The notes under the pieces: model-generated | The model's database searches: none | Told to the model about the DNA's origin: nothing | Seen by the model: the letters and a program-made list of their open reading frames with translations, nothing else | Shown here: in pieces, positions 8,531 through 16,688 of the stretch | How the letters are laid out: the number at the start of each line of letters is the position of its first letter | How positions within the stretch are numbered: position 1 is the stretch's first letter | Program-made: the position numbers and the translations under genes | Assembly: GCF_007971525.1 (NCBI RefSeq) | Contig: NZ_CP042437.1 | Span: 620,001 to 684,000 of the forward strand | Length of the DNA: 64,000 bases | Reading direction: 5' to 3' | Origin: Mucilaginibacter ginsenosidivorax | GTDB taxonomy: Bacteria > Bacteroidota > Bacteroidia > Sphingobacteriales > Sphingobacteriaceae

Positions 8531-9196
8531 ATGATCCGTTTACAAAACATCGAAAAAGTGTACCGTACAGACACTATAGAAACCCTGGCGCTGAACAGCA
8601 TAAGCCTTGACGTGGCCAAAGGCGAATTTTTATCTATCATGGGGCCATCGGGATGTGGCAAAAGCACGTTGCTTAACATCATGGGCCTGCTGGATGCGCC
8701 ATCAAAAGGAAACATCAAAATTGCCGAAAAATCAACAGAAAAACTGAATGATAAGCAACTGGCACAATTCCGCAATAAAACGCTGGGCTTTATTTTCCAA
8801 AGCTATCATCTGATTAACGATTTGCAGGTGTTGGATAATGTAGAGCTCCCCCTGCTGTACCGCGATACCACTGCAAAAGAACGCCGCGCATTGGCAACAG
8901 AGGCATTGGAAAAAGTGGGTTTGGCCAACCGTATCAAGCACTTCCCTACCCAGTTATCGGGCGGGCAGCGCCAGCGTGTAGCCATAGCCAGGGCCATAGT
9001 GGGCCGGCCTGATATTATTTTGGCCGATGAACCAACCGGCAACCTGGATAGCGCTATGGGTAACGAAATTATGGACATCCTCATTAATCTTAACCGCAAT
9101 GATGGCACCACCATTGTAATGGTTACGCACGATGAAAACATGGCCCACAAAACGCACCGCCTGGTACGCCTGTTTGATGGTTCGCAAGTTCAATAA
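8531..9196 (+). CDS. ABC transporter ATP-binding protein (MacB/LolD type)
   Basis: The 221-residue ATPase has Walker A GPSGCGKST (about 38-46), the Q-loop (FIFQSYHLI), signature LSGGQRQRVAIARA, Walker B IILADEPTGNLDS and the H-loop VMVTHDE. The ADEPTGNLDS form and the length place it with the MacB/LolD/FtsE group, whose partners are FtsX-like permeases; two of these follow. It powers the mechanotransmission-type export system of this operon. Confidence 0.93.
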   Translation: MIRLQNIEKVYRTDTIETLALNSISLDVAKGEFLSIMGPSGCGKSTLLNIMGLLDAPSKGNIKIAEKSTEKLNDKQLAQFRNKTLGFIFQSYHLINDLQVLDNVELPLLYRDTTAKERRALATEALEKVGLANRIKHFPTQLSGGQRQRVAIARAIVGRPDIILADEPTGNLDSAMGNEIMDILINLNRNDGTTIVMVTHDENMAHKTHRLVRLFDGSQVQ

Positions 9197-9218
9197 TTAA
9201 CCGATTAAACAATCAGTC

Positions 9219-10451
9219 ATGCTTAAAAATTATTTTAAAATAGCCATCGCGGTATTAAGGCGCAGGAAATTCTTCACCTTCATAAGTCTGTTTGGTATCA
9301 GTTTTACCCTTACCATACTACTTGTACTTACCGCATTTATAAACAAAATTGCCGGCGACAGCTATCCCGACAGGAAACGGGATCGTTCGTTGTACATTTC
9401 CAGAATGCAGGAGATAAACAAAACCGGCGGGCAAAGCTCGGGGCCTTTATCTTATTATTTTTTAAGCCACTATGCAAGTAGTTTAAAAACGCCTGTTAAG
9501 GTGGGTATTTCCTCTATATTCAGCGGCACAAACACTTATGTTAACAATAAAAAGATAGCCGTAAATTATAAATACACCAATGATGCCTACTGGGATATCA
9601 TGGAATACGATTTTATTGAAGGCAAGGCTTTTAACAAACAACAGGTTGACAATGGCGATAAAGTAGCTGTAATATCAGAGGATATGAAACAGCAATACTT
9701 CGGCGATGTACCCTCGGTTGTAGGCAAGTATATCGAGGCCGATAACGTAAAATACAGGGTAACCGGGGTGGTAAAAAATGTGCCTATAACCAGCTACATG
9801 ACCTACGGAGACATTTACCTGCCATATACTGTATCAAAATCGGATGTGCGGAAAGACAAAAGCTACCGCGGCGGCTTCTTTGGCGTACTATTGGCAAAAT
9901 CATCGGCTGATGTGCCCCGTATGCACGATGAATATCAAAGTATGATTGACCGGTTACCAATGGAAAGCAAGGAATTTGATAAAATATATAGCCATGCCGA
10001 TCCTTATATTGTGAGTTATGTAGATACCGGCAACGAAGGAAAATCGGGGGTAATGATCGTATTAACAACCATTGGCATATTTGCCTTACTGGTAATGTTG
10101 CTGCCAACACTTAACCTGGTAAATATCAATATTACCCGTATTATGGAGCGTTCATCCGAAATTGGAGTTCGCAAGGCTTTCGGCGCATCTTCTGTTACTT
10201 TGGTTTACCAGTTTATCGTCGAAAATATTATCCTTACGCTATTGGGAGGGTTAATAGGGGTAATACTATCCTTTATAGCAATCAAGGTATTAAACGGCAT
10301 GAACCTCATCCCCAACCTTGTATTATCCATCAACTTTACTGTATTGGCAATTGGCCTGCTTATTTGTTTTCTGTTTGGTTTAATATCTGGTGTTTACCCT
10401 GCCTGGCGTATGTCAAAACTAAACGTAGTAACGGCCCTGAAAGCTTCATAA
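9219..10451 (+). CDS. ABC transporter permease (MacB/FtsX type), first copy
   Basis: The 410-residue protein has one N-terminal membrane helix (FFTFISLFGISFTLTILLVL), a large periplasmic MacB_PCD-like domain (about 45-280) and three C-terminal helices with the FtsX core motif RSSEIGVRKAFGAS. Its periplasmic domain starts VLTAFINKIAGDSYPDRKRDRSL, typical of Bacteroidota homologues. It pairs with the next permease to form an inner-membrane heterodimer served by the single ATPase. It lies 22 bp after the ATPase gene. Confidence 0.9.
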   Translation: MLKNYFKIAIAVLRRRKFFTFISLFGISFTLTILLVLTAFINKIAGDSYPDRKRDRSLYISRMQEINKTGGQSSGPLSYYFLSHYASSLKTPVKVGISSIFSGTNTYVNNKKIAVNYKYTNDAYWDIMEYDFIEGKAFNKQQVDNGDKVAVISEDMKQQYFGDVPSVVGKYIEADNVKYRVTGVVKNVPITSYMTYGDIYLPYTVSKSDVRKDKSYRGGFFGVLLAKSSADVPRMHDEYQSMIDRLPMESKEFDKIYSHADPYIVSYVDTGNEGKSGVMIVLTTIGIFALLVMLLPTLNLVNINITRIMERSSEIGVRKAFGASSVTLVYQFIVENIILTLLGGLIGVILSFIAIKVLNGMNLIPNLVLSINFTVLAIGLLICFLFGLISGVYPAWRMSKLNVVTALKAS

Positions 10452-10480
10452 CAATTATTCATCCTTTAAATTAAGATATT

Positions 10481-11668
10481 ATGTTTAAGCATTTATTTAA
10501 GCTCATCTGGAATAAAAAGAAGCAAAACTTTTTATTGATGTCCGAGATGCTATTCTCCTTCCTGGTGTTATTCGCGGTATTCAGCCTGTTGGTTTATTAC
10601 TATAACAACTACAAAAAACCAATGGGAATGGGCTACCAAAACGTATGGGTTGTTAGTTACAATAACGCCCTGCAAACAAAAAACACCGATTCGCTTGATA
10701 CTTATTATGAAACATTACGTAATTCCATCAAGGGGATGCCCGAGGTAAACGATCTCAGCTTTTGCAGCGACAATGTTCCCTTTTCGGCAAATACATGGAC
10801 AGGACTGGCGGGTTATAACAAACACAACTACAGCAATGTAAACATGTATAACGCCGAGGATAGCTATCTGAAAACTTTAAACGGGCAGCTGCTTGAAGGC
10901 CGCTGGTTTAATAAAAACGATATGGCTACTAAAATACCATCGGTAGTAATTAATAACGAATTACGGGAGAAGCTATTTGGCAAGGGCGAAGCGATAGGAA
11001 AAATTATTGACGAAAGTGACGATGGTAAAAATAAGAAGAGAGTTGTAGGCGTAATACAAGCCATCAAGGCCAAAGGAGATTACGCGGCTGCAGGCGATGC
11101 GGTATACCACAGAATTGATACCGGTAGTTTCAGGTGGCTTGGCAAAATCATAATACAGGTTACGCCTGCCGCTAACGCGGCTTTTGAAGCCCGCCTGTAT
11201 AAAACCCTGGCCAACTACATGAAAAATTCGAACGTGGAGATTGAACACCTGGTAAACAAACGGAAGGATATCAACTATTTTACTTTAGTGCCCATGATAG
11301 TGCTGAGTATTGTTGGCTGCTTTTTAGTTATTAATGTAGCGCTCGGCCTGTTTGGAGTGCTTTGGTACAACATTAATAAACGCCGGGGCGAAATAGGCTT
11401 GCGCCGGGCCGTGGGCGCCACTGGCAGCTCGGTATCTAACCAGCTCATTATGGAATCAATGATATTAGCTACATTCTCGCTTATCATCGGATCGTTTTTT
11501 GCTATACAATTCCCATTGCTCAACGTGTTCGATCTTTCGGCTGGTATTTACCTGGTAGCCATCCTGCTTGCAATCATATTTATTTACCTATTGGTGTTTC
11601 TGTGTTCGTTATACCCCGGCAGGCAGGCGGCGGCCATTTATCCCGCTGTTGCTTTACACGAAGAATAG
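10481..11668 (+). CDS. ABC transporter permease (MacB/FtsX type), second copy
   Basis: The 395-residue protein has the same layout as the preceding permease: an N-terminal helix (LMSEMLFSFLVLFAVFSLLVYYY), a periplasmic domain (about 45-265) and three C-terminal helices with GEIGLRRAVGATGSS. The sequence differs enough from its neighbour to indicate an old duplication and an obligate heterodimer. It is separated from the first permease by 29 bp. Confidence 0.9.
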   Translation: MFKHLFKLIWNKKKQNFLLMSEMLFSFLVLFAVFSLLVYYYNNYKKPMGMGYQNVWVVSYNNALQTKNTDSLDTYYETLRNSIKGMPEVNDLSFCSDNVPFSANTWTGLAGYNKHNYSNVNMYNAEDSYLKTLNGQLLEGRWFNKNDMATKIPSVVINNELREKLFGKGEAIGKIIDESDDGKNKKRVVGVIQAIKAKGDYAAAGDAVYHRIDTGSFRWLGKIIIQVTPAANAAFEARLYKTLANYMKNSNVEIEHLVNKRKDINYFTLVPMIVLSIVGCFLVINVALGLFGVLWYNINKRRGEIGLRRAVGATGSSVSNQLIMESMILATFSLIIGSFFAIQFPLLNVFDLSAGIYLVAILLAIIFIYLLVFLCSLYPGRQAAAIYPAVALHEE

Positions 11669-11743
11669 CATATGGGCATCATAAAAATAACTAAAAACTC
11701 ACCACTCAATACTTTTAACTAATTACGATATTGACCTGCAATT

Positions 11744-13117
11744 ATGATACTGGTTATTGATGATGATATTGCTGTACGCACCTCGCTTTTGCTATTACTC
11801 AAAAGCGAGGGCTATGATGCTGTGAGCGCCGAAGAGCCCGCCGAAGCCATAAGAATCATAAAGAAAAAAAGTCCCGAACTGATTATTCTCGACCTTAATT
11901 TTTCGATTGATACATCCGGCCGTGAAGGGATGAGCCTGCTTGAAAACATAAAGCAGCTTAACAGCACTATACCGGTAATATTAATTACCGGCTGGGGCAG
12001 TATCCAGCTTGCTGTACAGGGCATGAAACTGGGCGCCAATGATTTTATCAATAAACCCTGGAATAACGAACATCTTATACAAACAGTTAAAACGCTGCTG
12101 GATTTGCGGGACAAAAAAACCGAGCATCATACCCGCAAACAATTAGATAAAAATTACAATTTTCAAAGCATTATTGGCCAGGACGCTAAAATGCTGGATA
12201 TCCTGGAAACCATTGGGCGTGTGGCAACCACAGACGCATCGATACTGATTATGGGCGAAAGCGGTACCGGCAAAGAGCTAATAGCCGAAGCCATCCATCA
12301 AAACAGCCTGCGCCGTAATAAACCATTTATTAAAGTCAACCTTGGCGGTATCTCTACTTCGCTGTTTGAAAGCGAAATGTTTGGTCATATCCGCGGTGCT
12401 TTTACTGATGCGCGTTTTGACAGGATGGGCCGTTTTGAAATGGCCCACAAGGGCACCATATTTTTAGATGAAATTGGCGACCTGGACGCCAGCAGCCAGG
12501 TGAAGCTGTTACGCGTGTTACAGGACCGCACTTACGAAATGCTGGGCAGCAGCCGTACCAAAACGTTAGATACCCGGGTGGTTTGCGCCACTAATAAAAA
12601 CCTTAATGAGATGGTATCGCGCGGTACTTTCCGCGAAGATTTGTTATACCGTATTAACCTGATAACCGTTTACCTGCCCGCCCTGCGCGAACGGCCAAAG
12701 GATATACCTTTGCTGGTTGATTTTTTTATTAATAACTTAAAGGATATCTACAACCGGCCCAAATTATCGGTATCTGCCGCCGCAATGAAGTGGCTGCAAC
12801 AACTGCCACTACCAGGCAATATCAGGCAGCTTAAAAACCTGGTAGAGCGATCGATACTGGTAAGCCGGAAAGATGAGTTAGGGATTGATGATTTCCGGTC
12901 GCAGTTAGAATTATCACCGGTAAAAACCGGAAACATGCAATTACCTGGCGTAGGTACCCTAACTTTGGAAGAGGTGGAGGTTGAGATGATAAAGCGCGCC
13001 ATGGACCACCATAAAAACAAAATAAGCCGGGCAGCGGCGGCCCTTGGCATCACGCGAAGCGCACTTTACCGCAGGCTTGATAAATACCAGATACCATACG
13101 ATGAAGCTGAGGACTAA
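11744..13117 (+). CDS. sigma-54-dependent response regulator (NtrC family)
   Basis: The 457-residue regulator has a receiver domain (phosphoacceptor Asp50 in LIILDLNF, Lys104) and an AAA+ domain with Walker A GESGTGKE (171-178). The sigma-54 loop reads GAFTDA (218-223) in place of the usual GAFTGA. Walker B is TIFLDEIGDL, and a C-terminal Fis-type helix-turn-helix reads HKNKISRAAAALGITRSALY. It should bind upstream of the sigma-54 promoter at 5543 and drive the export operon that contains it. It overlaps the kinase gene by 17 bp, indicating translational coupling. Confidence 0.93.
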   Translation: MILVIDDDIAVRTSLLLLLKSEGYDAVSAEEPAEAIRIIKKKSPELIILDLNFSIDTSGREGMSLLENIKQLNSTIPVILITGWGSIQLAVQGMKLGANDFINKPWNNEHLIQTVKTLLDLRDKKTEHHTRKQLDKNYNFQSIIGQDAKMLDILETIGRVATTDASILIMGESGTGKELIAEAIHQNSLRRNKPFIKVNLGGISTSLFESEMFGHIRGAFTDARFDRMGRFEMAHKGTIFLDEIGDLDASSQVKLLRVLQDRTYEMLGSSRTKTLDTRVVCATNKNLNEMVSRGTFREDLLYRINLITVYLPALRERPKDIPLLVDFFINNLKDIYNRPKLSVSAAAMKWLQQLPLPGNIRQLKNLVERSILVSRKDELGIDDFRSQLELSPVKTGNMQLPGVGTLTLEEVEVEMIKRAMDHHKNKISRAAAALGITRSALYRRLDKYQIPYDEAED

Positions 13118-14399
13118 ATATGTTTTATTTGTTGTAACACTGCACCTGGTAACACTGGTGCTCACCTATTTCATTTTTGAGCAAAACAAGGTTTACTTTA
13201 TAGCCTCTGAGGTATTTGTACTTATTTCTGTAGTAGTATCGGTACAGCTTTACCGGCAGCTCATCAATCCGTTAAAATTGTTGATGCAGGGGCTTGATGC
13301 GATAAAAGACAAGGATTTTAATGTGAAATTTTTATCAACCGGCAGGCATGAGGTTGATACATTAATTGATGTATATAATCATATGATGGACGAGTTAAGA
13401 ACAGAACGTACAAGGCAGGAACAGCAACATTTCTTTTTGGAAAAACTGATCTATACCTCGCCCACGGGCATCGTTATATTGGATTTTGATGACCGCATTC
13501 AGCAAATAAACCCAAAAGCCCTGCAGTTATTGGCCATACCGGATGATAAATTACAGGGCAACTCTATTCATGACCTGGATCATCCTTTATTTGATCAGAT
13601 GAGGTTACTTAAATCCGGCGAAACCGCAGTAGTAAAACCCGACGGTATAAATTCCTTCAAACTCCAGAAATCGCACTTTGTTGACCGGGGTTTTTCGCGC
13701 CATTTTATTATGATAGAGGATTTAACTGCCGAGATACTGGCCGCCGAGAAAAAGGTTTACGGCAAAGTTATCCGGATGATGGCGCATGAAGTGAACAACA
13801 CCATCGGACCGGTAAACTCCATTATGCAATCGGCCATGAAAACCGACCAGTTGTGGGCAGGCCATGAGTTTGACAGCCTGAAGGATGCCTTACAGATAGC
13901 CATGGACCGCAACCAAAACCTTAACCTGTTTATGCGCAACTTTGCCGACCTGGTAAAACTCCCGCCTGCCAATAAACAACCGGTTTTACTTCAAAAGCTC
14001 GTTCGGTCGGTAACTACCCTTATGCAGGCAAAAGCCGAAGGGAAAGGCGTTGAATTTAAATTTAACCTGCCCGATGAAGCCTTAAACATCATGGCCGATG
14101 AGCAACAACTGGAGCAAGCGCTTATAAATATTGTAAAAAACGCCATTGAAGCCATTGAAGGTGAAGGATTGGTAAAATTCGCACTTTTCTCCAAAGAGCG
14201 GAAACTTATCATTACCGATACGGGCAAAGGCATCACCGCCGAACAAAACACCAACCTGTTTTCGCCGTTCTTCAGTACAAAAAAAGACGGACAAGGTATA
14301 GGGCTTACTTTAACACGCGAAATACTCCTGAACCATGGTTTTGAATTTAGTTTAAAAACCGTAGCCGCGGGGCAAACCGACTTTGCCATTTGGTTTTAG
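13101..14399 (+). CDS. sensor histidine kinase, NtrB/NtrY-like
   Basis: The 432-residue kinase starts at ATG 13101, inside the end of the regulator gene. The earlier in-frame ATG at 13044 would place 19 extra residues before a well-formed membrane segment. Two membrane helices (about 6-26 and 33-52) with almost no periplasmic loop are followed by HAMP (QLINPLKLLMQGLDAIKD), PAS (LIYTSPTGIVILDF), phosphoacceptor HEVNNTIGPVN, and ATPase motifs NIVKNAIEAI, DTGKGI and GQGIGLTL. The missing extracytoplasmic sensor suggests it reads a membrane or cytoplasmic signal. It is the cognate kinase of the preceding regulator. Confidence 0.92.
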   Translation: MKLRTKYVLFVVTLHLVTLVLTYFIFEQNKVYFIASEVFVLISVVVSVQLYRQLINPLKLLMQGLDAIKDKDFNVKFLSTGRHEVDTLIDVYNHMMDELRTERTRQEQQHFFLEKLIYTSPTGIVILDFDDRIQQINPKALQLLAIPDDKLQGNSIHDLDHPLFDQMRLLKSGETAVVKPDGINSFKLQKSHFVDRGFSRHFIMIEDLTAEILAAEKKVYGKVIRMMAHEVNNTIGPVNSIMQSAMKTDQLWAGHEFDSLKDALQIAMDRNQNLNLFMRNFADLVKLPPANKQPVLLQKLVRSVTTLMQAKAEGKGVEFKFNLPDEALNIMADEQQLEQALINIVKNAIEAIEGEGLVKFALFSKERKLIITDTGKGITAEQNTNLFSPFFSTKKDGQGIGLTLTREILLNHGFEFSLKTVAAGQTDFAIWF

Positions 14400-14506
14400 C
14401 ACCCGCAAAATGGCTTTAGTCGTTTTAGCATCAACAATTGGCAATATTTCATTTTAATTCTCTGAATGCTTTTAGTAATGTTGTACATCCAATTCAGAAC
14501 ATTACT

Positions 14507-16177
14507 ATGCAAAGACGACATTTCCTGAAACTTACGGCAACAACCGGCGCCGCCGTACTGTTTAGCCGCCTAACTTATGCTACATCGGCCCAAACAACAA
14601 CCATCAATGCACCTGATGAGGTTTGGGCGCAATCTGGCGAAGAATGGGTTAAGTTAAAAGGCACCAACGGTACAAAATTCAACTATAAGGATATTGAAGT
14701 AACGATTAAAACCAATGGCAATGCTAAAGCCATCTACCTGCAGTCGCCAACACAACAGTTAAGCGCCGTTAGGTTGCGTTGGAAACATAACACGCCATCA
14801 TCGGCAAAATACCTCGGCGACCATTGGGAACGCTCCTATGGCGATTTAAAATGGAAATCTGGCTTCGACGGAAGTAAAAGCCCGTGGTATATATTAATAA
14901 ACGATGGGAAACAAACCGCCTGTTTTGGTGTAAAAACAGGTGCGGGCAGTATTTGCTGGTGGGGACTGGACCAAAATAATTTAGATCTTAACCTGGATAC
15001 ACATTCGGGCGGCAATGGCGTGTTGCTGGATAACCGCACCCTGCATGCAGCAGATATTGTAACCACACATAGCAAGCCGGGCGAAAACGCTTTTTATACC
15101 GATCATCGCTTTTGTGGTATGATGTGCGGGAAACCACGGCTACCTAAACAACCTATTTACGGCATAAACGATTGGTATTTTGCCTATGGCAACAACAATT
15201 TCGACCTGATAAAACAAACCACCGCCATGATGAGCGAGCTGGTTACCGATACCAACAACAAACCTTTTTCGGTAATTGACGCGGGCTGGGCAACATATTC
15301 GCCCCTATTGCCGGGAGATGGCGGCTGGAATGATGATTTTAGCAAGCCAAATGATAAGTTTAAGGACATGCACCTGTTAGGCGATGAAATCAAAAAACTG
15401 GGCATGCGCCCGGGTTTATGGATGCGCCCGTTATGCGCTCGCCATGATGAAAAGGCAACCCTGCTGGCGCCAAAAATTCCGGGCCGGGACGATCCTAAAA
15501 ATCCAACGCTTGACCCTACCATCCCTGAAAACCGGGAGCGTATTAAACGCAATTTTACCTTTTACAAGCAATGGGGGTACGAAATGGTTAAACACGACTT
15601 TACCACCTACGATATCACTGGACGTTGGGGATTTGACATGAAAGACAGCATTACAGCGCCTAACTGGAATTATAACGACTGGAGTAAAACAACAGCCGAA
15701 ATTATTCTTGATTTGTACCGCGATATCCGCGAAGCAGCCGGCGATGGGATATATGTAATAGGCTGTAATACCATGAGCCATTTAAGCGCGGGCATTTTTG
15801 AGATGTGCCGTATAGGCGATGACACCAGCGGCAACGAGTGGGAACGCACACGCAAAATGGGTGTAAACACGCTGGCGTTCCGCCTGCCGCAGCACAATAA
15901 ATTTTATGCTGTAGATGGTGACTGTGTAGGCATAACTACTAAAATAGCATGGGGCCGTAATAAGCAGTGGCTGGAATTATTGGCCGGGAGTGGCGCGCCC
16001 CTATTTGTATCGGGCCAGCCAGAAGCTATGGGCACCGAACAAAAGGAAGCTGTTAAAAAAGCTTTTGCAAGTGCAGCAAGTATATTACCATTGGGCGAAC
16101 CTTTAGATTGGATGGAAACGATGCTCCCTCAAAAATGGAAACTCGACGGAAAAGTGGTGGATTTTGATTGGGCTTAA
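14507..16177 (+). CDS. Tat-exported alpha-galactosidase-like glycoside hydrolase
   Basis: Start 14507 gives MQRRHFLKLTATTGAAVLFS, a twin-arginine signal; the in-frame ATG at 14438 would bury it. The 556-residue protein has an N-terminal beta region and a TIM barrel with FSVIDAGWATYSP, LGMRPGLWMRPL, MVKHDFTTYDI (Lys-x-Asp, candidate nucleophile) and CRIGDDTSGNEWERTRKM (candidate acid/base). This pattern recalls clan GH-D (families 27, 31 and 36). Substrate and exact family are not certain. It stands alone after the kinase gene by 107 bp and converges with the receiver gene. Confidence 0.72.
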   Translation: MQRRHFLKLTATTGAAVLFSRLTYATSAQTTTINAPDEVWAQSGEEWVKLKGTNGTKFNYKDIEVTIKTNGNAKAIYLQSPTQQLSAVRLRWKHNTPSSAKYLGDHWERSYGDLKWKSGFDGSKSPWYILINDGKQTACFGVKTGAGSICWWGLDQNNLDLNLDTHSGGNGVLLDNRTLHAADIVTTHSKPGENAFYTDHRFCGMMCGKPRLPKQPIYGINDWYFAYGNNNFDLIKQTTAMMSELVTDTNNKPFSVIDAGWATYSPLLPGDGGWNDDFSKPNDKFKDMHLLGDEIKKLGMRPGLWMRPLCARHDEKATLLAPKIPGRDDPKNPTLDPTIPENRERIKRNFTFYKQWGYEMVKHDFTTYDITGRWGFDMKDSITAPNWNYNDWSKTTAEIILDLYRDIREAAGDGIYVIGCNTMSHLSAGIFEMCRIGDDTSGNEWERTRKMGVNTLAFRLPQHNKFYAVDGDCVGITTKIAWGRNKQWLELLAGSGAPLFVSGQPEAMGTEQKEAVKKAFASAASILPLGEPLDWMETMLPQKWKLDGKVVDFDWA

Positions 16178-16199
16178 CCAATAAGATTGCTGATACCGT

Positions 16200-16242
16200 A
16201 TCCTCTGTTAATAGTACGGTGTGCCGCCTGTTAATAGAGGAT
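16200..16242. terminator. convergent hairpin between hydrolase and receiver genes
   Basis: Arms 16200-16214 and 16228-16242 pair over 15 bp with two mismatches (ATCCTCTGTTAATAG / CTGTTAATAGAGGAT). It sits between two convergent stop codons and is AT-rich on both sides, so it can serve both strands. Confidence 0.5.
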
Positions 16243-16248
16243 TCTTAT

Positions 16249-16608
16249 TTATAACAGTCGTTTTATTTTCCCCAAAAGATCATCAATTTCAAAGGGTTTG
16301 GCCAGGAAGTCATCGGCACCGGCTTCGTATGCGGAGCGTTCAATATCACGGCTGGCAGATATCATAATAATGGGAATTGCCCTGGTATCCGACCGGTGTT
16401 TAAGTTCGCGGCAAATATCGCGGCCATCCGAGCCAGACATCCATATATCAAGCAAAAGCAAGTCTGGAAATTCTGTTTTCATATCCAACACCGTAGCACC
16501 GTTAACGGTCGACGAAACCTCGTATCCTTCAAAATCCAGTATAATCTCCACCGCGTCCACAATCGCCGGATCATCGTCCGCTATCATGATTTTTTTTAAA
16601 TTTCCCAC
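16249..16608 (-). CDS. single-domain response regulator (receiver only)
   Basis: The 119-residue protein is a bare receiver domain with acidic pocket ADDDP (about 10-14), phosphoacceptor in LLLLDIWMSG, conserved Ser in IIMISAS and Lys in LAKPF. It lacks an output domain, so it acts by protein contact or in a phosphorelay, as CheY- or Spo0F-like proteins do. It lies 80 bp downstream of the PAS kinase on the same strand and is its likely partner. Confidence 0.9.
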   Translation of the reverse strand: MGNLKKIMIADDDPAIVDAVEIILDFEGYEVSSTVNGATVLDMKTEFPDLLLLDIWMSGSDGRDICRELKHRSDTRAIPIIMISASRDIERSAYEAGADDFLAKPFEIDDLLGKIKRLL

Positions 16609-16688
16609 TTATGTAATCTCCACCACAAAAATCAAGCCTATCTTAGTGGTTTTAGGAATATTTCTTATTATAATTCACTCATAATCAT

